Notes: generated from the sequence alone by a model not told the origin. A DNA stretch of 64,000 nucleotides from Sphingomonas astaxanthinifaciens DSM 22298 (GCF_000711715.1 NZ_JONN01000001.1:1426001-1490000), one strand, 5' to 3'. Shown: positions 39,782-48,936, counted from the stretch's first letter. Translations and numbers: made by a program.

Positions 39782-40579
39782 CTAGCGCGCGGCGGGCGCA
39801 GCCGGGGCGGCGGGCGTTGCGGCAGGGCCACGCATCAGGTCGGCAGGAAGCAGGCTGACGTTGCCGACCGTGGTGTCGGCAGGGCCGACCGGCGGGGCGT
39901 CCGCGGTTCCGACCGAGATGCGGATCGACTGTGGCCGTCCCGTGCGGAGGACCGGCGCGGTCGCGGTCGCGGGCACCTCGTAGCTCTGGCCCGAGGAGAG
40001 CTCCGCTTCGAACAATTTCTTGCCGCCGCGCTCCTTGACCTGGATCCAGACCGGTTCGTTGGCGGTGATCACGACCGGGCCGGTCGGCGTGGCGGCCGGC
40101 GTCGCCCCCGGGGCCGGCGGAGCGCCTGCGGCAGGAGCCTGCGCCGGGTCGGTAGCGGGCGCGGGATCGGCCGAGGGGCTAAGCTGCCGATTGTGCCAGA
40201 GGAGCGCTGCGGCGATCACGGCAACCAGCGCCAGCAGCGCCACGATGACCAGCCAGCGCGGCATGACCCGGGCCGGATCGGCCGGCTCGAACACCTGCGC
40301 TTCGGGACGGGCGGCGAGCGCGCCATGACCAAGCTCGGCCCGGAGTGCATCGCCGATCTCGGTGCGGTCGAGGCCGACCACCGTGGCATAGGATTTGGCA
40401 AATCCCATGGTGTAGGTCGGGGCCGGAAGCTTTCCCCACTCCGAATTCTCGAGGCTCTCCAGGTGCCGCGTCGGAATGCGGGTTCGAGCAGCGACGTCCT
40501 CGAGCGTGATTCCCTGGGCCTCGCGCGCGGTTCGCAGCTGCTCGCCGACTGTCACCGAACCGTCCGTCACGTCATCCAT
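39782..40579 (-). CDS. RodZ-like helix-turn-helix membrane protein
   Basis: A 265-residue bitopic protein. An N-terminal Xre-type helix-turn-helix (L-R-T-A-R-E-A-Q-G-I-T-L-E-D-V-A, H-L-E-S-L-E-N, T-Y-T-M-G-F-A-K-S-Y-A) is followed by one membrane helix (residues about 115-135), a Pro/Ala linker and a C-terminal DUF4115-type beta domain (W-I-Q-V-K). RodZ connects the MreB cytoskeleton with the wall machinery. The match to RodZ is by architecture. The ATG at 40579 has only a weak ribosome site. The C-terminal 20 residues are low complexity. Confidence 0.85.
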   Translation of the reverse strand: MDDVTDGSVTVGEQLRTAREAQGITLEDVAARTRIPTRHLESLENSEWGKLPAPTYTMGFAKSYATVVGLDRTEIGDALRAELGHGALAARPEAQVFEPADPARVMPRWLVIVALLALVAVIAAALLWHNRQLSPSADPAPATDPAQAPAAGAPPAPGATPAATPTGPVVITANEPVWIQVKERGGKKLFEAELSSGQSYEVPATATAPVLRTGRPQSIRISVGTADAPPVGPADTTVGNVSLLPADLMRGPAATPAAPAAPAAR

Positions 40580-40662
40580 TGCGAACCGCCCCGCCTCTTC
40601 ATGAACGCCACTTGCTGCACCGCCTTGTTGCGGGGTGAAGGGCAACCGTCAACTTGCACGCC

Positions 40663-42927
40663 TCAGTCGAGCGCGACCGAGTGCCGCCTGGCCCAGTCGG
40701 TGAGGGTCTTGCGCATGTCGCGCGGGGGCTTGGCGAGCAGGGCCGCCACCTTGGCCTGAACCGCCGCCGCGTCGAGCGAGCGGAGCATCGCCTTGACCGG
40801 CCCGACCGCGGCCGGGGTGATCGAGAAATTGGTGATCCCGATCCCGACCAGCGCCATGGCCTCGAGCGGGCGGCCGCCCATCTCGCCGCAGACGCGGACG
40901 GGCACGCCCGCCGCATTGGCCTCGACCGAGATGCGGCGCAGGAAGCGCAGGATCGCCGGGCTCAGCCAGTCGTAGCGCAGCGCGAGCCGCGGATCGGCGC
41001 GATCGGCCGCGAACAGGAACTGCGTGAGGTCATTGGTGCCGATCGACAGGAAGTCGACTCGCGGCAGCAGCTGGTCGAGCATTTCGGCAAGGCTCGGCAC
41101 CTCGAGCATCGCGCCGAATTCGATCTTCGCGGGCCCGGGCTTGCGCTTCTTCACCCACTCGATCTGCGCCTCGAACAGCGCGCGCGCCTCCTCATATTCC
41201 CATGGCTCGGAGATCATCGGGAACATGACCCGGAGGATGCGGCCCTCGGCGGCCTCGATCAGCGCCCGGGCCTGGGCTTTCATCAGCGCGGTGCGATCGA
41301 GGCTGAGACGGAGCGCGCGCCAGCCCATCGCCGGATTCTCGGATTCGTCGCTGGCGTCGGCGAGATAGGGCAACGCCTTGTCGCCGCCGATGTCGACCGT
41401 GCGGAAGACCACCGGCCGGTCGCCCGCCGCCTCGAGCACCTGGCGGTAGAGCCGATACTGGGCGTCGCGCCCCGGCAAGGCGGCGGAGATGAGGAACTGG
41501 AACTCGGTCCGGAACAGGCCGATCCCGTCGGCGCCGCTCAAATCGAGCTGGGCCGCGTCCTCGGCGAGACCGGCATTGACCATCAGGGTCGCGCGCAACC
41601 CGTCCTTGGTGATCGGCGGAAGCGCGCGGATCGCCGCAAATTCGGCGCGGCGGCGCTGGCTCATCGCCATGCGCCCCTCGAACGAGGTGGCGACGGTCCG
41701 CGTCGGCCGGACGACCAGGCTGCCCTGGTTGCCGTCGATCAGCAGGGTATCCCCCTCGCCCGCGATATGACCGATGTCCTTGACCCGGCCGATCACCGGC
41801 ACCCCCATGGCGCGGGCGACGATGGTGACATGGGCGGTGAGCGAACCTTCCTCGAGCACCACGCCCTTCAGCCGGCGGCGGTCATATTCGAGAAGCTCGG
41901 CGGGTCCGAGGTTGCGGGCGATGAGGATGGCGTCCCCGCTCAGCCCGGTCTGCGCCGCCGTGCCCATCCGCCCGCTGACGATTCGCATCAGCCGGTTCGA
42001 CAGGTCCTCGAGGTCGTGCATCCGCTCCTTGAGCAGCGGATCGTCGATCTCCTGCATCCGGGCGCGGGTGCGCTGCTGGACCCGCTCGATCGCCGCCTCG
42101 GCGGTGAGGCCGCTGTCGATCGCGGTGTTGATCCGCCGGACCCAGCCCTCGTCATAGGCGAACATCTTGTAGGTCTCGAGGATCTCCTGATGCTCGCCCG
42201 CGGTGCCGAATTCGGCTTCGCGGGTCATGTGCTCGATCTGCTCGCGCATCTTGCGGAAGGCGGAGATGACGCGCGACCGCTCGAGCTCGGGATCGTCGGC
42301 GACCGTATGCTCGACCACCACCCGCGGCTGGTGGAAGACCGCGGTTCCCCGCGCCATGCCAGCGACGAGTTTCAGGCCGGCGAGGCGCACCATTCCCTCG
42401 CGCTGGCCGCCGCGCCGCTCGGCGCCGTCGACCAGCCGCGCCCCGGCGATGAGTTCGCTCAGCACCATGGCGACGGTCTGCAGCGCCTCGATCTCGACAT
42501 CGGCATAGGCCCGCGGATCGGCATGCTGGACCGCAAGCACCCCGATCGCACGCTCGCGAAAGATGATCGGCACGCCCGCGAAGCTGTGGAACTTGTCCTC
42601 GCCCGTTTCGGGCCGATAGGCGAAGGCCGGGTGATTGCTGGCCTCGGCAAGATTGAGGATCCGCCCTTCCGAAACGATCGTGCCGACCAGGCCCTGGCCG
42701 GGCGCAAGGCGGGTGACGTGCACCGCTTCCTTGTTGAGGCCATGGGTCGCGAACAGCTCGAGCACCGAATCGCGCAGCAGGTAGATCGAGCAGACCTCGC
42801 TCCCCATCGCTTCGGCGATCAGGTCGACGACATGGTCGAGCTTGGTCTGCGCCGCGCCGCGTCCGGCCATGACTCCGTGCAGACCCGTCAGGATCTCGCG
42901 GGCGGAAGTGGCGGCGGACAGGGGCAT
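40663..42927 (-). CDS. ptsP: phosphoenolpyruvate-protein phosphotransferase PtsP (EI-Ntr)
   Basis: First enzyme of the nitrogen-related phosphotransferase chain, passing phosphate from PEP to NPr. The 754-residue protein has a GAF domain (about residues 10-160), the PEP-utilising N-terminal domain, the phospho-histidine region (G-S-L-T-A-H-V-T-I-V-A-R), and the C-terminal PEP-binding barrel (G-L-F-R-T-E-F-Q-F, R-T-V-D-I-G-G-D-K, S-I-G-T-N-D-L-T-Q-F). The GAF domain may sense glutamine or nitrogen status. Neighbours include a DnaJ-domain protein, nitronate monooxygenase-like enzyme and lysC; NPr is not in the window. Confidence 0.95.
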   Translation of the reverse strand: MPLSAATSAREILTGLHGVMAGRGAAQTKLDHVVDLIAEAMGSEVCSIYLLRDSVLELFATHGLNKEAVHVTRLAPGQGLVGTIVSEGRILNLAEASNHPAFAYRPETGEDKFHSFAGVPIIFRERAIGVLAVQHADPRAYADVEIEALQTVAMVLSELIAGARLVDGAERRGGQREGMVRLAGLKLVAGMARGTAVFHQPRVVVEHTVADDPELERSRVISAFRKMREQIEHMTREAEFGTAGEHQEILETYKMFAYDEGWVRRINTAIDSGLTAEAAIERVQQRTRARMQEIDDPLLKERMHDLEDLSNRLMRIVSGRMGTAAQTGLSGDAILIARNLGPAELLEYDRRRLKGVVLEEGSLTAHVTIVARAMGVPVIGRVKDIGHIAGEGDTLLIDGNQGSLVVRPTRTVATSFEGRMAMSQRRRAEFAAIRALPPITKDGLRATLMVNAGLAEDAAQLDLSGADGIGLFRTEFQFLISAALPGRDAQYRLYRQVLEAAGDRPVVFRTVDIGGDKALPYLADASDESENPAMGWRALRLSLDRTALMKAQARALIEAAEGRILRVMFPMISEPWEYEEARALFEAQIEWVKKRKPGPAKIEFGAMLEVPSLAEMLDQLLPRVDFLSIGTNDLTQFLFAADRADPRLALRYDWLSPAILRFLRRISVEANAAGVPVRVCGEMGGRPLEAMALVGIGITNFSITPAAVGPVKAMLRSLDAAAVQAKVAALLAKPPRDMRKTLTDWARRHSVALD

Positions 42928-42987
42928 GGGCGCATTCGCTAACAGACAGGCCCGCGGCTTCCAAGCGAGCAGCCCGGCCGCGGCGGG

Positions 42988-43830
42988 TCAGTTGCGCATG
43001 ATCTCCGCGATTTCCTGGTTGCGACGGAGATAGGCGTCGCGACGGCAAAGGTCGGTGGCACAGGCCGAGAGCTTCGCGACGAACTGGTCGCGGGTCGAGA
43101 AGAGCCGCGCCCGCTTGGCCGCGTTGCCGTAGCGGACGCTCTGGTCGGTCAGCAGCTGGAGGTGATGCTCGAGCCCGGCAAGGTCGATGGTGGGCGTCGT
43201 CGGCACCGGACCCTCGGATCGCGACGGGACCGGGGAAACCGGCATCCTGCGCGCCGGGTCCGCGCGGGGGGCCGGGGCGGAAGCGGCGCCGGGCGCGGGG
43301 CGGACCACGGGTAGCGGGGGAAGGATGATCGATCCCTCCAGGGGCGTTTCGACCCGCTCCCTGGCGATCGGTAGCGGCGATTCGACGCGCAGAAGCGGAT
43401 CGGCCGCCTCGACCTCGATGGGCGCGAAGCGGACGTCGGCCGCCGGCTCGACCGGCTCGGCACGCGCCTGGACGGAATGGCCGCGCGGCGCTGGAAGCGG
43501 CTGCTGGAGCGCCCAATAGCCGAGGCCCGCGGTCCCCGCGGCGACCAGCAGGAACAGGTTGCGGCCGAGCGGACCGCCGCGGACCCGCGAGGGCGGCGGG
43601 GCGGCGGCGGTCCCGGCGAAGGAAAGGACGCGCGCCCGGTCATAGGCCGCGCGTCGCTCGGGATCGCGCAGCACCTCATAGGCGGCGGTCACGTCCTGCG
43701 CCTTCTGCCGGTCGGCCTCGCCCCCGTGCCGATCGGGATGGAAGCGGCGCATCCGTTCGACATAGGCGCCGCGAATGGTGGCTCCGTCGGCGTCCGGGTC
43801 GATCCCGAGCGTGCGATAATGGTTGGTCAT
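42988..43830 (-). CDS. J-domain membrane protein
   Basis: A 280-residue protein with an N-terminal J domain (H-Y-R-T-L-G-I, then the H-P-D motif in R-R-F-H-P-D-R, and A-Y-E-V-L-R-D-P-E-R-R-A-A-Y-D), one membrane helix (N-L-F-L-L-V-A-A-G-T-A-G-L-G-Y), a long Pro-rich periplasmic stretch and a C-terminal helical region with a two-cysteine C-A-T-D-L-C. A partner DnaK cannot be inferred. ATG at 43830 follows a GGGAGG site. Similar J-domain proteins with a periplasmic tail occur in sphingomonads without a known role. Confidence 0.8.
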   Translation of the reverse strand: MTNHYRTLGIDPDADGATIRGAYVERMRRFHPDRHGGEADRQKAQDVTAAYEVLRDPERRAAYDRARVLSFAGTAAAPPPSRVRGGPLGRNLFLLVAAGTAGLGYWALQQPLPAPRGHSVQARAEPVEPAADVRFAPIEVEAADPLLRVESPLPIARERVETPLEGSIILPPLPVVRPAPGAASAPAPRADPARRMPVSPVPSRSEGPVPTTPTIDLAGLEHHLQLLTDQSVRYGNAAKRARLFSTRDQFVAKLSACATDLCRRDAYLRRNQEIAEIMRN

Positions 43831-43903
43831 GCCCTCCCGGCCCGACGACGCTGGCGTCGCTCCTGCCATCTATAGCCGAGCGCGACCGCCCGCGCGACCG
43901 GGA

Positions 43904-44908
43904 CTATTGCCGACGGCCGAGCGCCGCCTCGGCTTCGCCAACCAGCTCGGCGATGATATCGGCGGTGGGCTCTTCCCTGGTCACCATGCCGACCGACTGG
44001 CCGGCCATAACGCTGCCGGTCTCGACGTCGCCGTCGATCACCGCGCGGCGCAAGGCCCCTGCCCAGTAATGCTCGATCTGGAGCTGGGCCTCGGCCATCT
44101 CGAGCGCCTTGCTGTCGAGCTGCGCGGCGATCTCGCGCTGCTTGGCGGCGAATCGCTCGGTTTCCTTGTTCTTGAGCGCCCGCACCGGGATCACCGGCAG
44201 GCGGGGGTCGATCTGCACGCTCGGCACCGCATCGCGCGCCGAGGCACGGATGAAGGCCTTCTTGAAGTTGGCATGGGCAATGCTCTCGGTCGCGCAGACG
44301 AAGCGGGTGCCGAGCTGGACTCCGGCCGCGCCCATTTCGAGATAGGCGGCGATCGCCTCCCCCCGACCGATCCCGCCGGCGACGAACACCGGCACGTCGG
44401 CGGCGACGTGCGGAAGGATCTCCTGCGCCAGCACCGAGGTCGAAACCGGCCCGATGTGCCCGCCCGCTTCCATGCCTTCGATCACGATCGCGTCGGCGCC
44501 CGAGCGGGTCAGCTTCTTGGCGAGGCTCAGCGCCGGCGCGAAGGCGATGAGCTTCGCGCCCGTGCCCTTGATGCGGTCGATCGCGCCACCCGGCGGAAGC
44601 CCGCCGGCGAGCACGACATGGCCAACCTGGTGGCGGCCGCAAACGTCGATCAGCTCGCTTAACTGCGGGTGCATGGTGATGAGGTTGACGCCGAACGGCT
44701 TGTCGGTGCGCTTCTTCGTCTCGGCGATTTCGGTGTCGAGGAGCTCGGGGGTCATCGCCCCGCAGGCGATGACGCCGAAACCGCCGGCATTGCTGATCGC
44801 GGCAACGAGGTTGCGCTCGGAGACCCAGCTCATCGCCCCGCCGAGAATGGCGTAGCGGGTGCCGAGGAAGTCGGCGCCGCGCGCCATCAGTGCATCGAGG
44901 CGGCTCAT
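43904..44908 (-). CDS. nitronate monooxygenase family flavoenzyme
   Basis: A 334-residue FMN-dependent TIM-barrel protein of the nitronate monooxygenase/2-nitropropane dioxygenase family. It has N-A-G-G-F-G-V-I near residue 40, K-P-F-G-V-N, D-A-I-V-I-E-G-M-E-A-G-G-H, V-F-V-A-G-G-I-G-R-G, and G-A-A-G-V-Q-L-G-T-R-F. Many members are really NADH:quinone reductases, so the exact reaction is open. It overlaps the lysC stop by 4 bases (ATGA). Confidence 0.87.
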   Translation of the reverse strand: MSRLDALMARGADFLGTRYAILGGAMSWVSERNLVAAISNAGGFGVIACGAMTPELLDTEIAETKKRTDKPFGVNLITMHPQLSELIDVCGRHQVGHVVLAGGLPPGGAIDRIKGTGAKLIAFAPALSLAKKLTRSGADAIVIEGMEAGGHIGPVSTSVLAQEILPHVAADVPVFVAGGIGRGEAIAAYLEMGAAGVQLGTRFVCATESIAHANFKKAFIRASARDAVPSVQIDPRLPVIPVRALKNKETERFAAKQREIAAQLDSKALEMAEAQLQIEHYWAGALRRAVIDGDVETGSVMAGQSVGMVTREEPTADIIAELVGEAEAALGRRQ

Positions 44909-46134
44909 GCCTGCGGCTCCTCGTCGAGGCCGAAGCTGGTGTGGAGCACCCGGACCGCGAGCTCGAGCTCGTCCTCGGCGATCAGGGCCGACACCTTGAT
45001 CTCGCTGGTGGTCACGGCGAGGAGGTTGATCCGTCGCTCGGCCAGCACGTCGAACATGCGGGCGGCGAGCTCGGGATTGGAGCGAATGCCGACGCCCACG
45101 ATCGAGACCTTGGCGACCCGGTCGTCGGTGATCAGCTTGTCGTAGCCGATGTCGCCCTTCCAGTCCTCGATCACCGCGATCGCCTGCGACAGGCTGGCGC
45201 GCGGAACGGTGAAGGTGAGGTCCGAGGCGCCCGCGCTCGGGGTCGCGGCATGGACGATCATGTCGACCGCGATGCCCGCCTGGGCGAGCGGGCGGATGAC
45301 CCGGGCGACCGTCCCCGGCTTGTCGGCGATCCCCGTCAGGGTGATGCGCGCCTCGTTGCGGTCGGCGGCGATGCCGGCGATTTCGTTTCTTTCCATGTCC
45401 CCGCTCAGTTCGACCACGATCTGCGTGCCCGGCTTGTCTTCGAACGCGCTCAGCACCCGGAGCGGCAGGCGCTCGCGCATGGCGAGGCCGACGCTGCGGA
45501 CCTGGAGCACTTTGGAACCGACCCCGGCGAGCTCGAGCATTTCCTCGAACGTCACTTCGGCAAGCTTGCGCGCCTTGGGCACGATCCGGGGATCGGTGGT
45601 GTAGACGCCATCGACGTCGGTGTAGATGTCGCAGCGGTCGGCCTTGACCCCGGCGGCGATGGCGACCGCGCTGGTGTCCGAGCCGCCGCGGCCGAGGGTC
45701 GCGATCCGGCCATCGTCGCTGACCCCCTGAAAGCCCGGGATGACGCAGACCGTGCCGGCCTTGAGCGCCTCGTCGAGGAGCCGGCGCTCGACCGTCTCGA
45801 CCCGCGCATTGCCGTGGGTGCCGGTCGCGCGGACCAGCTGCCAGCCCATGAAGCTGCGCGAAGGCACGCCGTTATTCTGGAGCGTCATGGCAAGAAGGCC
45901 CGCGGTGACCTGCTCGCCGCTCGCCACCACCACGTCATATTCGCGCGGGTCGTGGAGGGCAGCAGCCTCGCGGCAGAGCTGGACCAGTCGGTCGGTCTCG
46001 CCCGCCATGGCCGAGACCACCACCAGCACCTCATTGCCCGCCGCCGCCTCGCGTCCGACCCGCTCCGCCACGCTGCGGATGCGCTCGATCCCGGCCATGG
46101 AGGTGCCGCCGAACTTCATCACGATGCGGGCCAT
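44905..46134 (-). CDS. lysC: aspartate kinase LysC
   Basis: First step of lysine, threonine and methionine synthesis. The 409-residue protein has the kinase start I-V-M-K-F-G-G-T-S and V-V-V-A-S-G-E-Q-V, G-R-G-G-S-D-T-S-A-V-A, Y-T-D-V-D-G-V-Y-T-T-D-P, and two C-terminal ACT domains (I-T-L-T-G-I-A-D-K-P-G, then V-S-I-V-G-V-G-I-R). The ACT domains imply feedback control. ATG at 46134 gives the family's usual start; the divergent ubiG starts 57 bases away. No attenuator is visible in that gap. Confidence 0.95.
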   Translation of the reverse strand: MARIVMKFGGTSMAGIERIRSVAERVGREAAAGNEVLVVVSAMAGETDRLVQLCREAAALHDPREYDVVVASGEQVTAGLLAMTLQNNGVPSRSFMGWQLVRATGTHGNARVETVERRLLDEALKAGTVCVIPGFQGVSDDGRIATLGRGGSDTSAVAIAAGVKADRCDIYTDVDGVYTTDPRIVPKARKLAEVTFEEMLELAGVGSKVLQVRSVGLAMRERLPLRVLSAFEDKPGTQIVVELSGDMERNEIAGIAADRNEARITLTGIADKPGTVARVIRPLAQAGIAVDMIVHAATPSAGASDLTFTVPRASLSQAIAVIEDWKGDIGYDKLITDDRVAKVSIVGVGIRSNPELAARMFDVLAERRINLLAVTTSEIKVSALIAEDELELAVRVLHTSFGLDEEPQA

Positions 46135-46190
46135 GGCCTGGGGTGCAGCACTTTCTTGGGTTGAGGGCGGCGTCCTGTTAGGGGGCGGAA

Positions 46191-46913
46191 ATGGCCGAAA
46201 CAAGTATCCGACCCGAAGAAGCCGCGCACTTTGGCGCCATGGCCGCCGACTGGTGGGACCCCAGGGGTTCTTCGGCGATGCTCCACCGGCTCAATCCGGT
46301 CCGCCTGGGCTTCATCCGGGCCGAGATCGACCGCCACTTCGGCAGTGACGCGCGGACTCTTCGTCCGCTTGAGGGCCGCTCGGCGCTCGACGTCGGCTGC
46401 GGGGCCGGGCTGCTGGCCGAGCCGCTGGCACGGATGGGCGCCTTCGTCACCGGCGTCGATGCCGCGCCGGAATTGATCGAGGCCGCACGGACCCATGCCG
46501 GGCAGAGCGGTCTCGCGATCCGCTATGTCGCCGGTGAAGTGGCGGCGCTCGACGGTTGCTTCGATCTCGTCACCGCGCTCGAGGTGGTCGAACATGTCGC
46601 CGACCCCGCCACCTTCGTCGCCGACCTGTCGGCGCGGCTCGCCCCCGGCGGCCTTCTCGTCATGAGCACGCCCAACCGCACCCCCTTGGCGCGGCTGCTG
46701 ACCATCACGCTCGCCGAAGGGACCGGGCAGATCCCGCGCGGCACCCATGACTATGAGCAGTTCATTCCGCCCGAGGGGCTCGCGGGGCTGCTCGGCGCGG
46801 CGGGGCTTGAGGTCCGGGCCACGCGCGGGATCGCCTTCAGCGCGACGCGCGGCCTTCATCTCAGCGACGATCTCAGGCTCAACTATCTGGTGGCAGCGGC
46901 GCGCGCCGCCTGA
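46191..46913 (+). CDS. ubiG: ubiquinone biosynthesis O-methyltransferase UbiG
   Basis: Carries out both O-methylations in ubiquinone synthesis with SAM. The 240-residue protein begins with E-A-A-H-F-G-A-M-A-A-D-W-W-D-P and shows S-A-M-L-H-R-L-N-P-V-R, the SAM motif D-V-G-C-G-A-G, V-D-A-A-P-E-L-I, E-V-V-E-H-V and the late R-G-T-H-D-Y-E-Q-F. The coq7 gene for another step is also in the window. Confidence 0.95.
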   Translation: MAETSIRPEEAAHFGAMAADWWDPRGSSAMLHRLNPVRLGFIRAEIDRHFGSDARTLRPLEGRSALDVGCGAGLLAEPLARMGAFVTGVDAAPELIEAARTHAGQSGLAIRYVAGEVAALDGCFDLVTALEVVEHVADPATFVADLSARLAPGGLLVMSTPNRTPLARLLTITLAEGTGQIPRGTHDYEQFIPPEGLAGLLGAAGLEVRATRGIAFSATRGLHLSDDLRLNYLVAAARAA

Positions 46914-46916
46914 ACG

Positions 46917-47183
46917 TTACTTGCCCTCGGCCTGATGGACCGCGAGGATCTTCAATCCGCTGCGGCCGCCGATCGACCAGCGGACCTGCGCCTCAACCGT
47001 GCCGAGGGTCGGAATGGTCGCGACCAGCATTTCGCCGATGCGAAAGTCGCCGCGGATGCAGCAGCCGCCCTCCGACACGTCCTCGAACTCGGCCGGCTGG
47101 ATCGCATCGCCGGACCGGCGGACGTACCCGCGCAGCTCGCCCTTCCGGCGTTCCTCGCTGCGTGGAACCTCGTCGATGCCCAT
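46917..47183 (-). CDS. single PilZ domain protein
   Basis: An 88-residue protein made of one PilZ domain. It has the arginine-rich N-terminal segment (E-E-R-R-K-G-E-L-R), the D-V-S-E-G-G-C-C-I motif and the beta strand V-E-A-Q-V-R-W. PilZ domains bind cyclic di-GMP; the R-x3-R and D-x-S-x2-G pattern here is broadly kept. ATG at 47183 is preceded by a G-rich stretch; an upstream ATG at 47216 is possible. Two further PilZ genes lie on the other strand. Confidence 0.82.
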   Translation of the reverse strand: MGIDEVPRSEERRKGELRGYVRRSGDAIQPAEFEDVSEGGCCIRGDFRIGEMLVATIPTLGTVEAQVRWSIGGRSGLKILAVHQAEGK

Positions 47184-47206
47184 GACGCCCCCGGAAACTG
47201 GCCGCT

Positions 47207-47311
47207 CGCTTAACATCGATAACGCAACTGGGCTAGTATGGGTTCTGACAGCTGGCGGAATTCCGCGAATGATCTATTCTTGGTCGGTTCCGCCTAGCAT
47301 CCTGTTAAGCG
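47207..47311. promoter_or_regulatory. 9-base inverted repeat flanking the divergent PilZ gap
   Basis: CGCTTAACA at 47207-47215 is the exact reverse complement of TGTTAAGCG at 47303-47311. A related TGTTTAACGCG follows at 47316. These sit in the 184-base gap between divergent PilZ genes, close to each start. A common regulator of both sides is possible; nothing known binds this precise sequence as far as I can tell. Confidence 0.3.
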
Positions 47312-47367
47312 TAGCTGTTTAACGCGTGCTGATACTTCGGCTTCATTGAAGCTCCCAGGAGTAGGAA

Positions 47368-47625
47368 ATGAACGCGCCCCTCACCCGGCCGAGAAACAAC
47401 CGCAGCAGCGTCGCGCTGCAGGCGCTGCTCAGCCGCGTGCCCGGCGCCTCCGAAACCGTGGAGGTCGAGGACATCTCGATCGACGGCTGCTGCATCCGCG
47501 GTTATTTCCGCGTCGGCGAGCAGGTCTCCCTGCACCTCCCGAGGATCGGCCGCTTCACCGCCCGTGTGCGCTGGGCCCGCGGCGGCAAGGCGGGTCTCAA
47601 GTTCGATCGCGAGCCGGCGGCATGA
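47368..47625 (+). CDS. single PilZ domain protein
   Basis: An 85-residue PilZ domain with R-N-N-R-S-S-V near the N-terminus, E-D-I-S-I-D-G-C-C-I-R-G and a final V-R-W-A-R-G-G-K-A-G-L-K-F. It closely resembles the single-domain PilZ protein on the minus strand (same G-C-C-I-R-G segment), so the two are probably paralogues. An AGGAG site precedes the ATG. Its stop overlaps the next PilZ gene (ATGA). Confidence 0.85.
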   Translation: MNAPLTRPRNNRSSVALQALLSRVPGASETVEVEDISIDGCCIRGYFRVGEQVSLHLPRIGRFTARVRWARGGKAGLKFDREPAA

Positions 47626-48203
47626 ACGTTCCCCACCCCCCCGTCGGCCCCGACCTGCGTCCGCGCAAGTCGCGTGACGAGCGGCGGCCGGTGGCCCTCC
47701 GGGGGTGGATGGTCCTGTCCTCGGACAATTCGATCTGGGACTTCACCCTCACCGATCTCTCCTATGGCGGGTGCCGGCTCGAGACGGCGGCGCCCTTGCG
47801 CCGGGGCGACGAGGTCAAGCTGTCGGTCGCCAATCGCGGCAAGATCGACGCGGTCGTGCGCTGGCGCCGCGAGCGGGCGGCGGGCTTCGCCTTCACCCAG
47901 GCGGCCGAGGTGGGGCAGACCCCGCGCCAGGTCGAACGGCTCAAGACCGATCTCGAGGTCATCGTCCGGCGGCAAGGTCGCCGCGGCCAGCCGCTCGATG
48001 CCCGCGACATTTCGCCTCTCGGCTGCTGTCTCGTATTCGTCGACGTGCCCCGGGTCGACGACCGGATCTGGATCCAGCTTCCGGGGCTCGAGGCGATCGA
48101 AGCCAAGGTCCGCTGGGTCGAGGGTCACTGCGCCGGCGTCATGTTCGAGAAGTCGATCCACGACGCAGTGTTCGACCTGCTGTTGGAGCGCTGGCTGCGC
48201 TGA
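47622..48203 (+). CDS. tandem PilZ domain protein
   Basis: A 193-residue protein with two PilZ domains. The first (about residues 15-95) has R-D-E-R-R-P-V, T-D-L-S-Y-G-G-C-R-L and V-V-R-W-R-R; the second (about 105-190) has R-R-Q-G-R-R-G, R-D-I-S-P-L-G-C-C-L and V-R-W-V-E-G. It is translationally coupled to the upstream single-domain gene. The two-domain form may integrate c-di-GMP by intramolecular pairing, which is inference. Confidence 0.85.
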   Translation: MNVPHPPVGPDLRPRKSRDERRPVALRGWMVLSSDNSIWDFTLTDLSYGGCRLETAAPLRRGDEVKLSVANRGKIDAVVRWRRERAAGFAFTQAAEVGQTPRQVERLKTDLEVIVRRQGRRGQPLDARDISPLGCCLVFVDVPRVDDRIWIQLPGLEAIEAKVRWVEGHCAGVMFEKSIHDAVFDLLLERWLR

Positions 48204-48207
48204 GCGC

Positions 48208-48879
48208 CTAGAAGTCGACCTTGTCGTAATGCTGCGGCGGCACGATCACCTCCATCCGCTCGCCGAGCAGGGGACGGAAGGCCGGCCGGCTCTTCATCAC
48301 CGAATACCAGTCCTTGGTCTGCTTGTGCCCGCGCCAGTCGACCGCGCCCAGGTAATCGATCACGCTCAGATGCGCGGCGGCGGTGAAGTCGGCAAGGCTC
48401 AGCGCCGGCCCGGCCAGCCAGCGCCGGTGGTCGAGCAGATAGTCGAGATAGTCGAGGTGGTTGTTGCCCACCCGCATCGCCTCGCGAAGCACGCGCGTGT
48501 CGGGGCTTTCCTTGCTGACGAGGCGCTTGCGCATCCGCTCGACCATCAGCGGCTCGACCACCTCGCGGAACAGCTTCTCGTCGAACCATTCGGTCAGGCG
48601 GCGGATCTCGGCGCGCTGCTTGGCATCGCCGTGGATCATCGGCACCTTGTCGATGGTCTCCTCAAAATATTCGGCGATCGGCTGGCTGCCGATCAGCGTG
48701 ATCCCGAGTTCGGTTTCGACCAGCACCGGGGTCTCGCCGGCGGGATTGAGGTCGATGAATTCGTCCCGCCGCTCCCACGGATTTTCGCGCACCAGTTCGG
48801 CCGGCACGCCCTTCTCGGCCATGATCAGCCGGACCTTGCGCGAGAAGGGACACAAAGGAAATTGCAGGAGCTGCCACAT
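48208..48879 (-). CDS. glutathione S-transferase family protein
   Basis: A 223-residue cytosolic protein with a thioredoxin-like N-terminal domain (L-L-Q-F-P-L-C-P-F-S-R-K-V-R, then N-P-A-G-E-T-P-V-L and a Q-P-I-A-E-Y-F segment) and an all-helical C-terminal domain (L-A-G-P-A-L-S-L-A-D-F-T-A-A). The cysteine at C-P-F-S could act in a glutaredoxin-like way. Substrate unknown. It converges with the tandem PilZ gene, with a 4-base gap. Confidence 0.87.
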   Translation of the reverse strand: MWQLLQFPLCPFSRKVRLIMAEKGVPAELVRENPWERRDEFIDLNPAGETPVLVETELGITLIGSQPIAEYFEETIDKVPMIHGDAKQRAEIRRLTEWFDEKLFREVVEPLMVERMRKRLVSKESPDTRVLREAMRVGNNHLDYLDYLLDHRRWLAGPALSLADFTAAAHLSVIDYLGAVDWRGHKQTKDWYSVMKSRPAFRPLLGERMEVIVPPQHYDKVDF

Positions 48880-48936
48880 GGGTCCGGCTTTAACGCGGGT
48901 TCACCACGGGGCAAGGCGAAGCTACAGCGTGGGCCC

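Noticed and set aside
40654..42942. A long plus-strand frame antisense to ptsP
   Set aside because: Same effect. PtsP shows complete domains on the minus strand.
47305..47322. CtrA site in the PilZ gap
   Set aside because: The two TTAA elements are separated by 10 bases, not the required 7.
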